From Coprinellus micaceus (taxonomy: Eukaryota; Basidiomycota; Agaricomycetes; Agaricales; Psathyrellaceae): DNA of 64,000 nucleotides. Numbering within the stretch: the first letter of the stretch is position 1; the number at the start of each line of letters is the position of its first letter. Positions 36,201 to 45,929 of the stretch are shown here, piece by piece. The notes under the pieces are model-generated. The model had not been told where the DNA came from, did no database searches, and worked only from the letters and a program-made list of their open reading frames with translations. Position numbers and translations under genes: made by a program. Location of the stretch: contig OX596336.1 of the NCBI GenBank assembly GCA_951394405.1, forward strand, positions 2,976,001 through 3,040,000, written 5' to 3'.

Positions 36201-38774
36201 GACGGTGGCCGACCGGCTATGGATCAAATACCGAATGTCGTCAAATTGGGCGGCGAGAGTCTGGAGTAACACGCTCGCGAGTTTTCAGCAGCTTCCGCCA
36301 TCGGTGTCTGGGAATGCTGAACGGCAGCACGAAACCGCTCTCCAGTATGGGACTCTCCTATGGAAAGTCGATCAGCACCTTCCCAATGGCCTTGACGACT
36401 ACATCCTTCAATGGTTTCAGGAGGCGGGGCCTAGCCAACTGCCAGCCTTGAACCCCGAGACTTGGGATATCCTAGAAAACGTTCTGATGTACCTCGCAGT
36501 TCAGGGCGCGTTGAGGACGACAACCATCTTGAGGGGTTTGGTGTATCCTGCATGGCAACTAGCATCTTATCTCGAGTCGCTGGGACCTTCACAGCTCGCC
36601 TACCTCAACGCCGCCAACAACCTTTGCAAACGCCTCCTCCTGGAGGACGACGCCGTGGGAAGCCGCATCACTCAGGACTTATTCGACATGCAGCAACTAC
36701 GCACCCGGCGTCAGGCGGTGTACTACGAGCCGCATTTCTCTATGCTTGCTGGGACAATACCACTAATCGTTTACCTTGAGAGCCTAGACAAGCTGCCTCA
36801 GGATCTGCGCTCTAATATGTCGTGTCTGCGCCGCCATCTTTGTCAGGACCCGGGGTTTCGACAGGGCGCCTATCGGAATCTAGACGTCATTCGGGAGACG
36901 TTCGAGAGCTCGCCTTACCTTGTGGGTACGAGCTACGATAGTCTAAGGAAGGAGGCGATGAGTGGGTTGAGGCTCATTCTGTGGGATTCGCACGACGGTA
37001 CGCGATTCGTTTTGACTTCCGCGACAGAATTGATTTTGCTTTCGATAGATATTGCCAATGACGACTGGCCTGAAGTGTCGTCTTTATTGAGCCCCTGGAA
37101 ACTCGCAGCGACCACGATCCAGATGCAGTTTCAAATCAAGCAAGTTGGAAGGGCCCTGTCCCAAGCGACCACGCATGAAGTAGCGAGTAACAACCTCGAC
37201 AAGCTTACACTGATGCTATTCCACCATACGAAGACCTCTGAGGAGGCGTACTACGTTGGCGAGATGACCAGGGGGGCAGAACCTACTGTCGCCATGAAGT
37301 TCGTTAAGACGGGATTGACCTGCATCAAGGAGTTGTTGAAAGACACGGAGGTCGATAGCGCAGAGTTTACCAAGACCCTCAATCGGGTAGGGGAACTGCT
37401 ACGGATACTCATCCATGTTACGACTCCGTTTCGCGAAAGCTGTACCCCTCTTCCAGCCTTGAACCAAGTGGTTCACGAACAGTTTTTGGACACCCTACGA
37501 TCCAAGGTGGCCGCCCTCACATCCCTAATCACCTCGTCCAAACTCTCGGCAAGGGATGCCCATAAATCAAATCTCGTTCTCTTGGCCCGCCTGCTCCAAT
37601 TCATCTTTAACTTCCGGGAAAGCACGTTCTCTCCTAACCTGAAGACTACATGCCACACCATCGCAAACTCTTTATTTCAGCTCGCCCTGGTAAGTCTCAC
37701 GATCTGCATTCGTTGCCAAAGCTAACACCCAATCAGCACTACAGCAGTGGAGCCAACATTGACGAGCTACTATACCCTTTGCTAACGGATACCCTTATTT
37801 TCATCTACGACGGTATGCCATCCTCAGCACCTCCTCGCACCATACCAATTCAATTACTCGTAGAAATACCCATCGATGCTAAATCTCCAACAATCGACCC
37901 ATTCCGCTACTACCCCGACACTCCTATATCATCACTATCTCAATCTATACCCCAAGAGTACAAGCAGCAGCTCGTTACTCTCCTCATTCGAAGCCCCGGC
38001 ACATCCATCGTCGCTGACCTCGTTCACTCGCACCGCGATGCCCAAGGGAACCTCGTTCTTGGGGGCCCTGTCGCGAATCGCCCTTGGGAATGGGCAGAGC
38101 ATCTCGGGGAGCCTTCCCCCGAAGACGAAGACGACAGAGACAGGTTCCAGGCGAAGCATCTAGTGAAGAACTCCGGATCAGTTTCCCTTGAAGCTTTCGG
38201 GGCGCGGTTGACCGGGGACAGCATCGTGCGTAATCTGGTTTCCCTGGAAGACCCCCGGATGGAGGACGACCTCCGCTCGTTCGAAGATGGGCTGGCTTCC
38301 GAGAGCGTGTTTGCAAGGGACTGGCGGGAGACCAGGGTTGTGCTAGATGTCCAGGGTGTGGCGGACCACATCCAGCGAATGAAGGTCGCGGGAGGTGGAG
38401 AAGACCACCGGCCAATCTATGGCGGGGGGAGGAGCGCCCAAGGGACACCAAAGGGATCTCCCGCCCCGTCGACGTTATCTCGTTCTTCCGGTCGTGGTTC
38501 CTCCCGAAGGCACCAGAGCCCCGGTCAGGCATCGACGGTGTACCATCGTATGTCGAACTCCACGATCGGGGACGCCATTGATATGGATAGCATGTCGAAC
38601 GTTGGGTCCAGAATGCCGAGCGGGACGAGTAAACGGAAGACGGCCGAGGATGACGAAGTAGAGATTGTCGAAGGAGTCGTCCCTGGAAAGCGGGCGAGGA
38701 CAGCGAGGGTACCTCCCCAAACAACCAACCCGACAACGGCTGGGAAGTCAAGGAGCGGGCTGAAGAAGAAGTAG
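33260..38774 (+). CDS. MED12: Mediator complex subunit 12 (SRB8/MED12), roughly 1,600 aa
   Basis: MED12 is part of the CDK8 kinase module of Mediator and activates the kinase-cyclin pair. The MED12 N-terminal signature is clear once introns are removed: YESQPPAWLPPIHASGDLG, YPGFHPSRPGQDEDK, NVKNGYALPLAV and, later, RVTLNDVKRQSWFSDLANP. The MED12-specific domain follows (LNKIAKSVPHGAKGHDLLD; RAVWVLRMHGANE, then YSVEWANVFTGYLKKQLD). Long exons at 33.7-34.7 and 35.8-37.7 kb hold the helical body. The C-terminal region has HYSSGANIDELLYPLLTDTL and LVTLLIRSPGTSIVADLV, then a basic Ser-rich tail with GKRARTAR, an NLS-like cluster, ending RSGLKKK. The start MPDKKDDKKQ was chosen as the ATG nearest the conserved block. 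An earlier start is possible. Confidence 0.92.
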
Positions 38775-38994
38775 AAGGAGCGAGGGTAAGCACCTCGGCA
38801 TGTCTGTCATTTGCTCTCGTGTTCCACTTGATATCGCGCGCTTGTCTCATTGGCGTATCGTAGGATGAGTGCTGCAGTAATCGTCGTCTGTGGGTACGTG
38901 TACATGAATTGGGAGCCCGTGTGCAATGAATAAGTTAGGATGCAAGAAGCTGCTCAGGGAGAAGGAAATGAGGCGCGGATCATAGGTTTGTGAT

Positions 38995-40015
38995 CTACTG
39001 GGGGAAGAACCCCTCCCAAGGCGACTCGCGTCTAGCGTTGGCATGGGGAGGGCGACCATGGGTCGCCGTATGACACAAAGTCACGAATGACTTCATGACA
39101 AAATTCTCTACAGGGCGAGCCTTGACCGGAGTACGACACTCCGGGCAGGCATACTCGGGGCGAGGGGGGATGAGGTGTGCAAGTTGGGGATTATTTGCCA
39201 ACTGAGGGTGCTGAAGGAGATATCCAAGATGATGGAGGCCAGGGTTATTCACGTTGTAGCCTGGATGGGCAACGAGGAAGTTGCGCAGAGTAGTGTCGAA
39301 CCAGCCGCTTAAACAATTTTGGCAAAAGGTATGACCACAGCCTGGGAGTCTGTGGGAATAGGAGGCCTTGCGTCAGAGCCCGAAAAGGAGGTGTCCGAGG
39401 GACGGAGTGCTTACATCCAGGGGACGGACATGGTATTGGTGCAGACGTTGCATGCTATGATGTCTTCTACGTCTGAGGGATCCTGACCATTGAGTTAGCG
39501 GTCCGCCGCGAACTGCGCAAAACATGAGAGAAGCGTACCAATTTAATTTCATTGCTTCCCCCAGTCCTCTTCTGAACCTCTAAGGATCTAGTTTTTGCCT
39601 TCTGTGCCTCGAGCTCTTTTTGGAGGCCCTTATATTGTGTCTTGAGTAGGTTATTAGCCTGGGTTTGCGTCAGGGTGGAAGGCAACTGCAGGGGAATAGA
39701 GCGTACCTCTTTCAGCCGCTGAACATCTTTCCTCAAGTCGGTTGTATGCGTTTTGGGGGGTGCAACTGGGCGACGTTTTGGAGGAAGATCCTCGTCTTCG
39801 TCCGACGAGATTTCAATGACTTCGGTGGCCATATGATGGGGGGCGGCCTTCTGTTTGGCCTTGGTCCGGGTTGCTGGCGGTGGGTGGGGTGGCATCGGCG
39901 AGGAGGTCGGATACAGCGGGGAGGATGAAGCCGCGCTGGGACCAACGAGTTGATGGTTTCTGTGAGACCCAGATGGGGTCCGCCGCGAATTGGCTGTTGC
40001 GCGAGTGGCGGGCAT
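38995..40015 (-). CDS. RING-finger E3 ligase candidate with coiled coil and SUMO-interaction-like motif
   Basis: The protein starts MPATRATANSRR (basic, Pro/Ser-rich). It has a strong hydrophobic-acidic stretch TEVIEISSDEDEDLP near residue 65, of the SUMO-interacting type. A coiled coil follows (DLRKDVQRLKE joined to NNLLKTQYKGLQKELEAQK). The C-terminal C3HC4 RING reads IIACNVC...CGHTFCQNC...YACPECRTPVKA. About 55 residues separate the second and third cysteine pairs, longer than usual. There are three introns: one 57-base in-frame intron in the coiled coil, one before the RING, and one inside it (donor GTAAGC). RING domains recruit E2 enzymes to ubiquitinate targets. The SIM plus RING layout suggests a SUMO-targeted ligase, which is inference. 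Confidence 0.85.
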
Positions 40016-40184
40016 GGGGATGGTCGATGTGTGGGCTTGAGACTCGGGGGCTCGCCACTTAATTGCAGGCGCCCATCATCAACCCCCACGTGACACGATC
40101 TCAGGCCCTTTTCCGGCGCTTGTTCTGGTCGGCACAGTATGTCCGTGAATCTGTAGATACAGGCTAATATTATGGTAGAACAAA

Positions 40185-41186
40185 TCAGACCGTCCCGGGG
40201 AGCTTGTCCATCGTCTCCCTGATGACCCTGACAGTCTCGTTTTTGTCGTATAGTAACCGCCCGCAAGCAGGGTTGGGGCAACCAGCGCGCCAACAGGCTT
40301 TGGCTTCAGGCCAATCCAGAAGTCCATGCGATACAGTGTCCCCAAGCGGGCGGGTGTCCATCTCCAAGATAATTTTGTACTTCAACTCTCTCCATGTGTG
40401 ATATTCGATCACCCCAGAGCACTGCGCACATAGAGCAGGCTTGCCCGACACAAAGGGCGAATCGTCCAGCCGTTGGCGCAAGCTAATCGAAGTCCATCAG
40501 TTGAAAAAGACAACAGAAAAGGGAAGGTGGCGCACTATTCTCGTCGAGACCTGTGCAGTGCAAGGAGTCTCCACAGGGCCTGGGAAGACAACCGCTCGAG
40601 GGATCCACAATGCTTCTCATCAAAAAGGTTGTGGGCCAACGTGCGAGTAGACAGGAGCCTTGCCTCTTCTTCCCAGCCATAGCGGGCGCAAATGCCATAC
40701 ATGTGGATAGGGTTAGCAGAGGCTAGCGGAGAAGTGGTTATGGCGAGTCGAAGGACCGATAATGCGCCAGGCATTTCATAGCCTTCGGCGGCGTGGAGCA
40801 CTCTCTCGAGCATATCGCAAGAATCCAGTGGCAGGAGTGGTAACCCAGATACCATGCGAAGAAGATGCTCGAGGGTCGCATCATCGTCGTTCATATAAAT
40901 CACCTCGGCGTCGTCGGAAGATGAGGGTCTAGGGATGGGTCGATTCAGGTCTTGACCTCAAATGCTGGTGAACTCACCTTGGGAGACTGAACATGGAGCG
41001 GAAAAAACCAGAGGTAGTCTTGAGGATGTAAGTATGTGTCCGGAACATGACTTTGCAGTCCTTGGAAGCCAAGATAACATCGCCATCTGGGCTCGAGAAA
41101 CTGGGATGGTACGGATAATCGCCCTTCTCGTTGCAGCGAGGAACGACGGTATACTCGCTGAGGTTCAGGTCGCTGGAGGACTGCAT
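40185..41186 (-). CDS. BTB/POZ-domain protein with C-terminal Cys-rich segment
   Basis: The N-terminal BTB/POZ fold is visible: SSPDGDVILASKDCKVMFRTHTYILKTTSGFFRSMF, then after the first intron (40978/40928) EVIYMNDDDATLEHLLRMVSG and EGYEMPGALSVLRL. This layout is the common agaricomycete BTB family, in which the domain mediates dimerisation. The last exon (to TGA at 40185) carries LCAQCSGVIEYH and CWRAGCPNPACG, which could bind zinc. The partner and function are unknown. The start MQSSSDLNLSEY is 218 bases from the divergent YCII-domain gene, so a shared promoter is likely. The preceding RING gene lies on the same strand, 169 bases downstream. Confidence 0.8.
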
Positions 41187-41404
41187 GGAGTGCGATGATC
41201 CAGGAGGGTTAGAGAATGGGGGTGGTCCACCACCTCATCGTCTGGTACTCAATTTATAGGGCGAGCCACTGTCAAAGTGGCGAGGTATGAGTCTGGTGTG
41301 GGTATGGTAACGGAATGAGTTGGGTTGGCGTGAGACACTGGCAGGTCGACGCGCCGGCAAGTCCCCAGCGGGATACGGCTATCCGCGCTCCTATTCTCCC
41401 TGCG

Positions 41405-42024
41405 ATGCTTCGATCTCTCTCTCGCTCGTCTCGCCCGCTCCAAGTCAGAATCGCAAGAATGTCCTCCCAAGCTCAGCCAGCTCCTCAGTACTTCTTCGTC
41501 TACGCTCCTGACAAGACAGAGGAAGGGACGTTTGAACGCCGCATGTCCGTCAGGCCAAAGCACCTCGCAACAGCCCACGAGCGCACTGGCCAAGGCCTTA
41601 TCCGTATGTTGGATACCATTAGCAATTGGGTGCATGCAATTCTAACCATTCTGCCCCCACCATCGGTGCACCTTGTGGCACAGGTCTTGGAGGGGGCCTG
41701 TTGACTCCAGAGTCCATTGCGAGCCCGGACGCGCCCAAGAAGCTGATTGGTTCCACTTTTATTTACCAAGCGGAGTCGTTGGAGGAGTAGGTTCCTCTCA
41801 ATCTCCCTGCTCAAAGGCGAGGTCTGACCCGCTCTCCGTTATCAGGGTGAAGAAGCTTGTAGAAAGTGACGTATATTATCAGTCAGGCGTGGTGAGTGAA
41901 TGTTACGATCCGCCAGACTTGTCATCATGACTTGGCTTTGCTCAACTTTTGACCAATTTCCGTACAGTGGGATCCTGAAAAGATCGTGATAACGCCTTTT
42001 GCGCCCGCTACCCCTCTCCCATGA
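41405..42024 (+). CDS. YCII-related domain protein with mitochondrial-like presequence, 134 aa
   Basis: Exons are 41405..41603, 41684..41786, 41846..41891 and 41968..42024, all in phase. The YCII fold (a dimeric alpha-beta ferredoxin-like family) is seen in QYFFVYAPDKTEEGTFERRM, RPKHLATAHERTGQGLIR, GSTFIYQAESLEEVKKLVES and DVYYQSGVWDPEKIVITPF. The first ~20 residues (MLRSLSRSSRPLQVRIARM) are Arg/Ser-rich and could be a mitochondrial targeting peptide, with a second Met that could start a cytosolic form. The reaction is unknown; bacterial relatives include dehydratase- or oxygenase-associated proteins. The next gene is a tandem paralogue with the same exon logic. Confidence 0.87.
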
Positions 42025-42135
42025 GGAATGAAATATATACCTCTTTACCCAGCCTCAGCACAAATTAAATCCGCTGCTTCTGCATAATCCTCTGACCCGG
42101 CGAGCTATTCCGGGTGTATCCTCGGTGCGGGCGAG

Positions 42136-42775
42136 ATGGGCTCGACGAACCGGGCCGCGCAACATCTGCTTCCACCATTGACCTTCTCACCACATAAGTA
42201 CGCCCCTCTAGCCAATTGGGTTCGGCCCAACCCCTTGCTTCCCTCTTACCTCTCCAGAACTCCTGTTGCTCAGATAGATCCGCTCATGTCCGAGCCAAAC
42301 CCTGCTACGCCGAAGCTGCAGACGTTCTATGTCTACGCACCGGATAAGAAGGAAGACGGGGTCCTGGATAAAAGGTTCTCAGTTCGATCTCAACATCTCG
42401 AGCGGATGTCAGGCTTGATATCTTCCAAAGTTATTCGTCAGTCTCTGGGTCATTCCTCCTTGTCTTGTGACTCTCCCAACTGATAGTTCCATTTGCTCCA
42501 GGGTTTGGAGGTGTTCTCCTGGATCCAGAGGACCAACCAACAGAGGCCGACCCTCGTCCAAGGCTTTCAGGCTCCACGATGGTTGTTGAAGCAGAATCAA
42601 TTGAGAAAGTCAAGGAAATCATTACCACCGATATCTACTACGAATCGGGCGTGGTAGGTACTTACGCTACAATATAGAAGCAAGCCAAGCTGATTTAGGT
42701 TCCCGTTGGACACGATAGTGGGACCCCGAGAAGCTGGTCATCTGCCCCATTATCCCAGCTGTGCCTTTGCCTTGA
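42136..42775 (+). CDS. YCII-related domain protein, tandem paralogue, up to 169 aa
   Basis: Exons are 42136..42436, 42502..42653 and 42719..42775, in phase. The domain repeats the previous gene closely: TFYVYAPDKKEDGVLDKRF, RFGGVLLDPEDQP, GSTMVVEAESIEKVKEII and DIYYESGVWDPEKLVICP, ending AVPLP just as the neighbour ends ATPLP. The intron after the VESxE helix found in the first gene is absent here, so one gene gained or lost it. Two starts are possible: 42136, with a Pro-rich leader, or MSEPNPATP at 42286, which gives a protein nearer the family length. The 112-base spacing and shared C-termini show a local duplication. Confidence 0.85.
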
Positions 42776-43426
42776 AAATGGGCGCCGAACAACGAACGTC
42801 CTCCTGACACGTTGGAGGTTGTTTCGGGACCGATTTTCACAATGAGTCCCATGCTCGATGTCGCGTGCGATGAACGTACTCATAGCTTATCGTGTGCGAA
42901 GCCTTTGAAGTGATTTTACTTCTTATTTTGTCCTTTCTTTGAATGTTGAGCCTTGCTTCTTCTTCGATACTGACAGAGTGTCGCCTATTCTATTGTTGAG
43001 CCCCCTGGGACATGTCCCTCGAAGTTGACTAAACTTAGATCCGATACCTCCGCAAGACTTGGCAGCGCGTCTGTCGTACTTTCGGAATATGAGACGGACC
43101 CGCGAAGAGTCTGTTCTCGTCCTTCCAAAATGGATGGTGAAGCTACCCACAGTGCATTTTGCGCACGGGGAATGCGAAAGCTCGTGGATTTACAGTGGTC
43201 CCAACGGACCCGAAAGCATTCCCTCGAATCTTTTTAGACACATGATGTATAGTCTTCCTGCAACCCTCATGAAGATTCATGACGCCTTGCAAGAGTATGG
43301 GGTACGGGTGTAGAGTCGCCGGGATGCCGGAGTCCCGCGGCGTCGAGAACCGGCCATCATAGCGGCCATCCTCACTGTTGCGGTGCCTACTGACGTCGTC
43401 AAACATCCTCGACCTCAACTTGTACC
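42776..43426. other. Intergenic region between YCII and enoyl-CoA hydratase genes
   Basis: About 650 bases. An 84-codon frame at 43059-43313 begins with TTG and has no recognisable features, so no gene is called. Promoter elements were not recognised. Confidence 0.5.
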
Positions 43427-44589
43427 ATGGCCACAACTATCGCGCGATTCGGAGTCTCTCTGAGGACATCTCTAGCTGCCCCTACCCGCCATGGCCTCCG
43501 GCGCACAACCATCGTCCGACTTATGTCTTCCGAAGCACCGCAATACGAGAACATCCTGGTTTCGCGCCCGGATCCTAGCGTTGTGCTGGTCCAGCTCAAC
43601 AGGCCGAAGGCTCTGAACGCGTTGAGCAGTGGGCTGTTCAAGGAGCTCAACGAAGCGCTGAGGGTTGCGGACCAGGACGCTTCGGTTGGTGCGATGGTGC
43701 TGACGGGATCCGAGAAGGCGTTTGCAGGTTCGTTATTCATCGTTCGTTCGACAGGTGGACCTTCCGGAATGCTGAGGTTTCTCTGTAAGCTGGTGCTGAT
43801 ATCAAGGAGATGAAAGACAAGACCTGTACGCACATATACTTCTTAATACCTTCACAGAATCTAATTCAAGGCATTCAGTCTCCGACGCGTACAAAAACAA
43901 CTTCTTGGAAAGCTGGGGCGAGATTGGGCGTCTGCGTAAGCCTGTCATTGCAGCAGTCAGCGGCTACGCTGTATGTTTCTCCAACACTCGCTTGTGGCGT
44001 TCACTGACACGCTCACAGCTTGGAGGAGGATGCGAGCTCGCGCTGATGTGTGATATCATCCTGGCCTCTCCTACTGCCAAGTTCGGCCAACCTGAAATCA
44101 ACCTTGGTGTCATTCCTGGAGGGGGAGGGTCTCAGAGGCTTGCGAAGGTCATTGGCAAGTCGCGGACCATGGAATTGGTCTTGACTGGACGCAACATATC
44201 TGCGAAGGAGGCCGAACATTGGGGTATTGTTAGCCGGGTCGTTGGAGAAGGGGAGGGAGAGGTGGTGAAGGAAGCTTTGACAATGGCCAAGTTAATTGCA
44301 AGCAAGAGCCAGATTGCCGTCCAGGCAGGAAAGGAGGTCGTCAATGCTGGTGCGTGAAGCTTCCTTGTGGACGGATTGAATGTGGCTGATTGGAATTGTA
44401 GCGTATGAACTGAACCTGACTGAGGGTTTGCGATTCGAGCGAAGGATATTCCATGGCCTTTTCGCGACTAACGACCAGAAAGAAGGTGATACCCGCGCCT
44501 ATGTCATGCTATACCGTGTATTGACAAATTGGTCCCAAGGCATGGCCGCATTCGCCGAGAAGAGGAAACCCCAGTTCACTCACTCATAA
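43427..44589 (+). CDS. Mitochondrial enoyl-CoA hydratase (short-chain, ECHS1 type), 297 aa
   Basis: The enzyme hydrates trans-2-enoyl-CoA to 3-hydroxyacyl-CoA in beta-oxidation and branched-chain amino-acid breakdown. Exons are 43427..43727, 43790..43825, 43879..43970, 44019..44349, 44402..44485 and 44540..44589, all in phase. The Arg-rich N-terminus ([21 protein letters not shown]) is a likely mitochondrial presequence. Crotonase signatures are [24 protein letters not shown] (oxyanion loop), [20 protein letters not shown] and [20 protein letters not shown]. Both catalytic glutamates are visible, in GGGCELAL and GQPEINLG. The C-terminal [13 protein letters not shown] is the usual family ending. 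Acceptors AAG occur at 43789 and 44539. Confidence 0.96.
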
Positions 44590-44684
44590 ACGTATCGCGA
44601 TGCATATATACCACAGACCCTCTAAGTCCTACTCGGGTGCTTTGAAGGCGCCAAATTAACGTCTTCCTATAGGTAAAACCCATT

Positions 44685-45011
44685 CTAACGACGCGTCAGT
44701 TGATACCACTGAAGAATTGAGATTGCGGAACCCTGCCTACACTTGTTCCATCTCAGCACACCACCAGCTACGAGGGCTACACAAAGCGTTTTTAGGAAAC
44801 AGTTCACACCCGGAAGAGATATCTTACCTATTCCAACTATTGCAAGGCCCTTCTTCTGGAGTGGTGTGCCGGGTGCGGCTACCCGAGATTGCCAGAGAGC
44901 ATAGATGCCCACTCCCCCCAAGGTGCCTGTGCCAATGATTCGGCAGGACAGGCAGTCCTTGGGGTTCCGCTGCTCTACGGACCGCTCGGTTTCGGCGGTT
45001 GAATTGTTCAT
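44685..45011 (-). CDS. Small membrane protein, DMAC1/DUF4536-like, 91 aa
   Basis: Exons are 45011..44828 and 44776..44685, joined over a 51-base intron. The core PKDCLSCRIIGTGTLGGVG followed by IYALWQSRVAAPGTPLQKKG and ALVAGGVLRW resembles DUF4536, the family of distal membrane-arm assembly component 1 of mitochondrial complex I. The CxxC pair, two short hydrophobic segments and the Pro-Gly between them fit. The intron is a multiple of three and has no stop, so retention would insert 17 residues. The start MNNSTAETERS was chosen. The frame is open upstream to 45125. Family call is by eye and moderately sure. Confidence 0.65.
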   Translation of the reverse strand: MNNSTAETERSVEQRNPKDCLSCRIIGTGTLGGVGIYALWQSRVAAPGTPLQKKGLAIVGIGKISLPGVNCFLKTLCVALVAGGVLRWNKCRQGSAISILQWYQLTRR

Positions 45012-45827
45012 GGCCTGAGAAGAGGGAAAACGGACACCGTTGTTGGCGTCGACGCTCAAAAGCACTCGTCGCGCGGGGAGTCCAAGGCCCGGCACAGTAC
45101 ACGTGGTACACGTGACTTTGGCCACGCAATAAGCGCCGAAACGTGCCGTGGGGATTTTACCACGCTGATTTCGTACTGACGACCTTCAATCTCCTGCACA
45201 TGGCAAGTAGGTGTCTTACTGGCGACACGGCCCTCAAAGTATCTTATCATGCTACTAGCGGGTCCATGGCTTGGGGCAATGTCGACAAATAGCAGCTGCC
45301 ACGCCATTTTCCACGGCCCTATGGTGTCGTGTTGTTCAACGAGGCTTTCTCTTGAACCTTTTATCCGAGCATCAAGGACGGCTACTTTTGAACTCCAATC
45401 TCGTTAGATCTCACTCTATTGGACGTCTCGTGGTTCTTCACACTTGGATAAACACTTCAGACCGACCCCTGTACCACAGGCTATCTGTAGACCGGCACCA
45501 CTGGTACTCGTGGCCTCGTTCCCTCCGAACGCCGCATCGAGTTCTGGATACAGGGGATCTCTTCGTGCTTGTCAACAGAACCCTTCGCCTTGAGGGGTAA
45601 CCGCACGTCTTACACCCCACTCTTCTGCTTTCGAAGCGATCATGTGAACTTCTTCGTGGTATATATACCGGGCAGATGTCCCGCTCCAGTTAGGACTCCC
45701 TGCTGCAGAGTTGGTACCCCTCACTTCGTTCTGCTACACCCATCACGTCCGCGACGGCATACCCCAACGACACTCATCTTGACATTTCTGCGCTCGTTGT
45801 GGGGAAGTCTGTCACCTTTTGCCCATC
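45012..45827. other. Divergent region upstream of the P450 gene
   Basis: About 820 bases. A minus-strand frame (45056-45307) starts with MAWQLLFVDIAPSH but has no family features and is not called. A palindromic GGTATATATACC at about 45658-45669 is a good TATA candidate for the P450 gene. Confidence 0.5.
45658..45669 (+). promoter_or_regulatory. TATA-like palindrome upstream of the P450 gene
   Basis: GGTATATATACC lies about 160 bases before the earlier P450 ATG (45828) and 260 before the later one (45930). Confidence 0.45.
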
Positions 45828-45929
45828 ATGCCCGTCAGCCTCTTGACCACGTTGTTTGACTACGGAGGCCATGGAGCTCTGAGCAATGTAAGGTTCCGTC
45901 AACGTTCTTCTCAGCGTACGCACTCACCA

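Noticed and set aside
43059..43313. An 84-codon frame between the YCII and enoyl-CoA hydratase genes
   Set aside because: It starts with TTG, has no motif or splice partner, and lies in a probable promoter region.
45056..45307. A minus-strand 83-codon frame beginning MAWQLLFVDIAPSH
   Set aside because: No recognisable family and no neighbouring exon in phase. It sits upstream of the DMAC1-like start and is probably chance.
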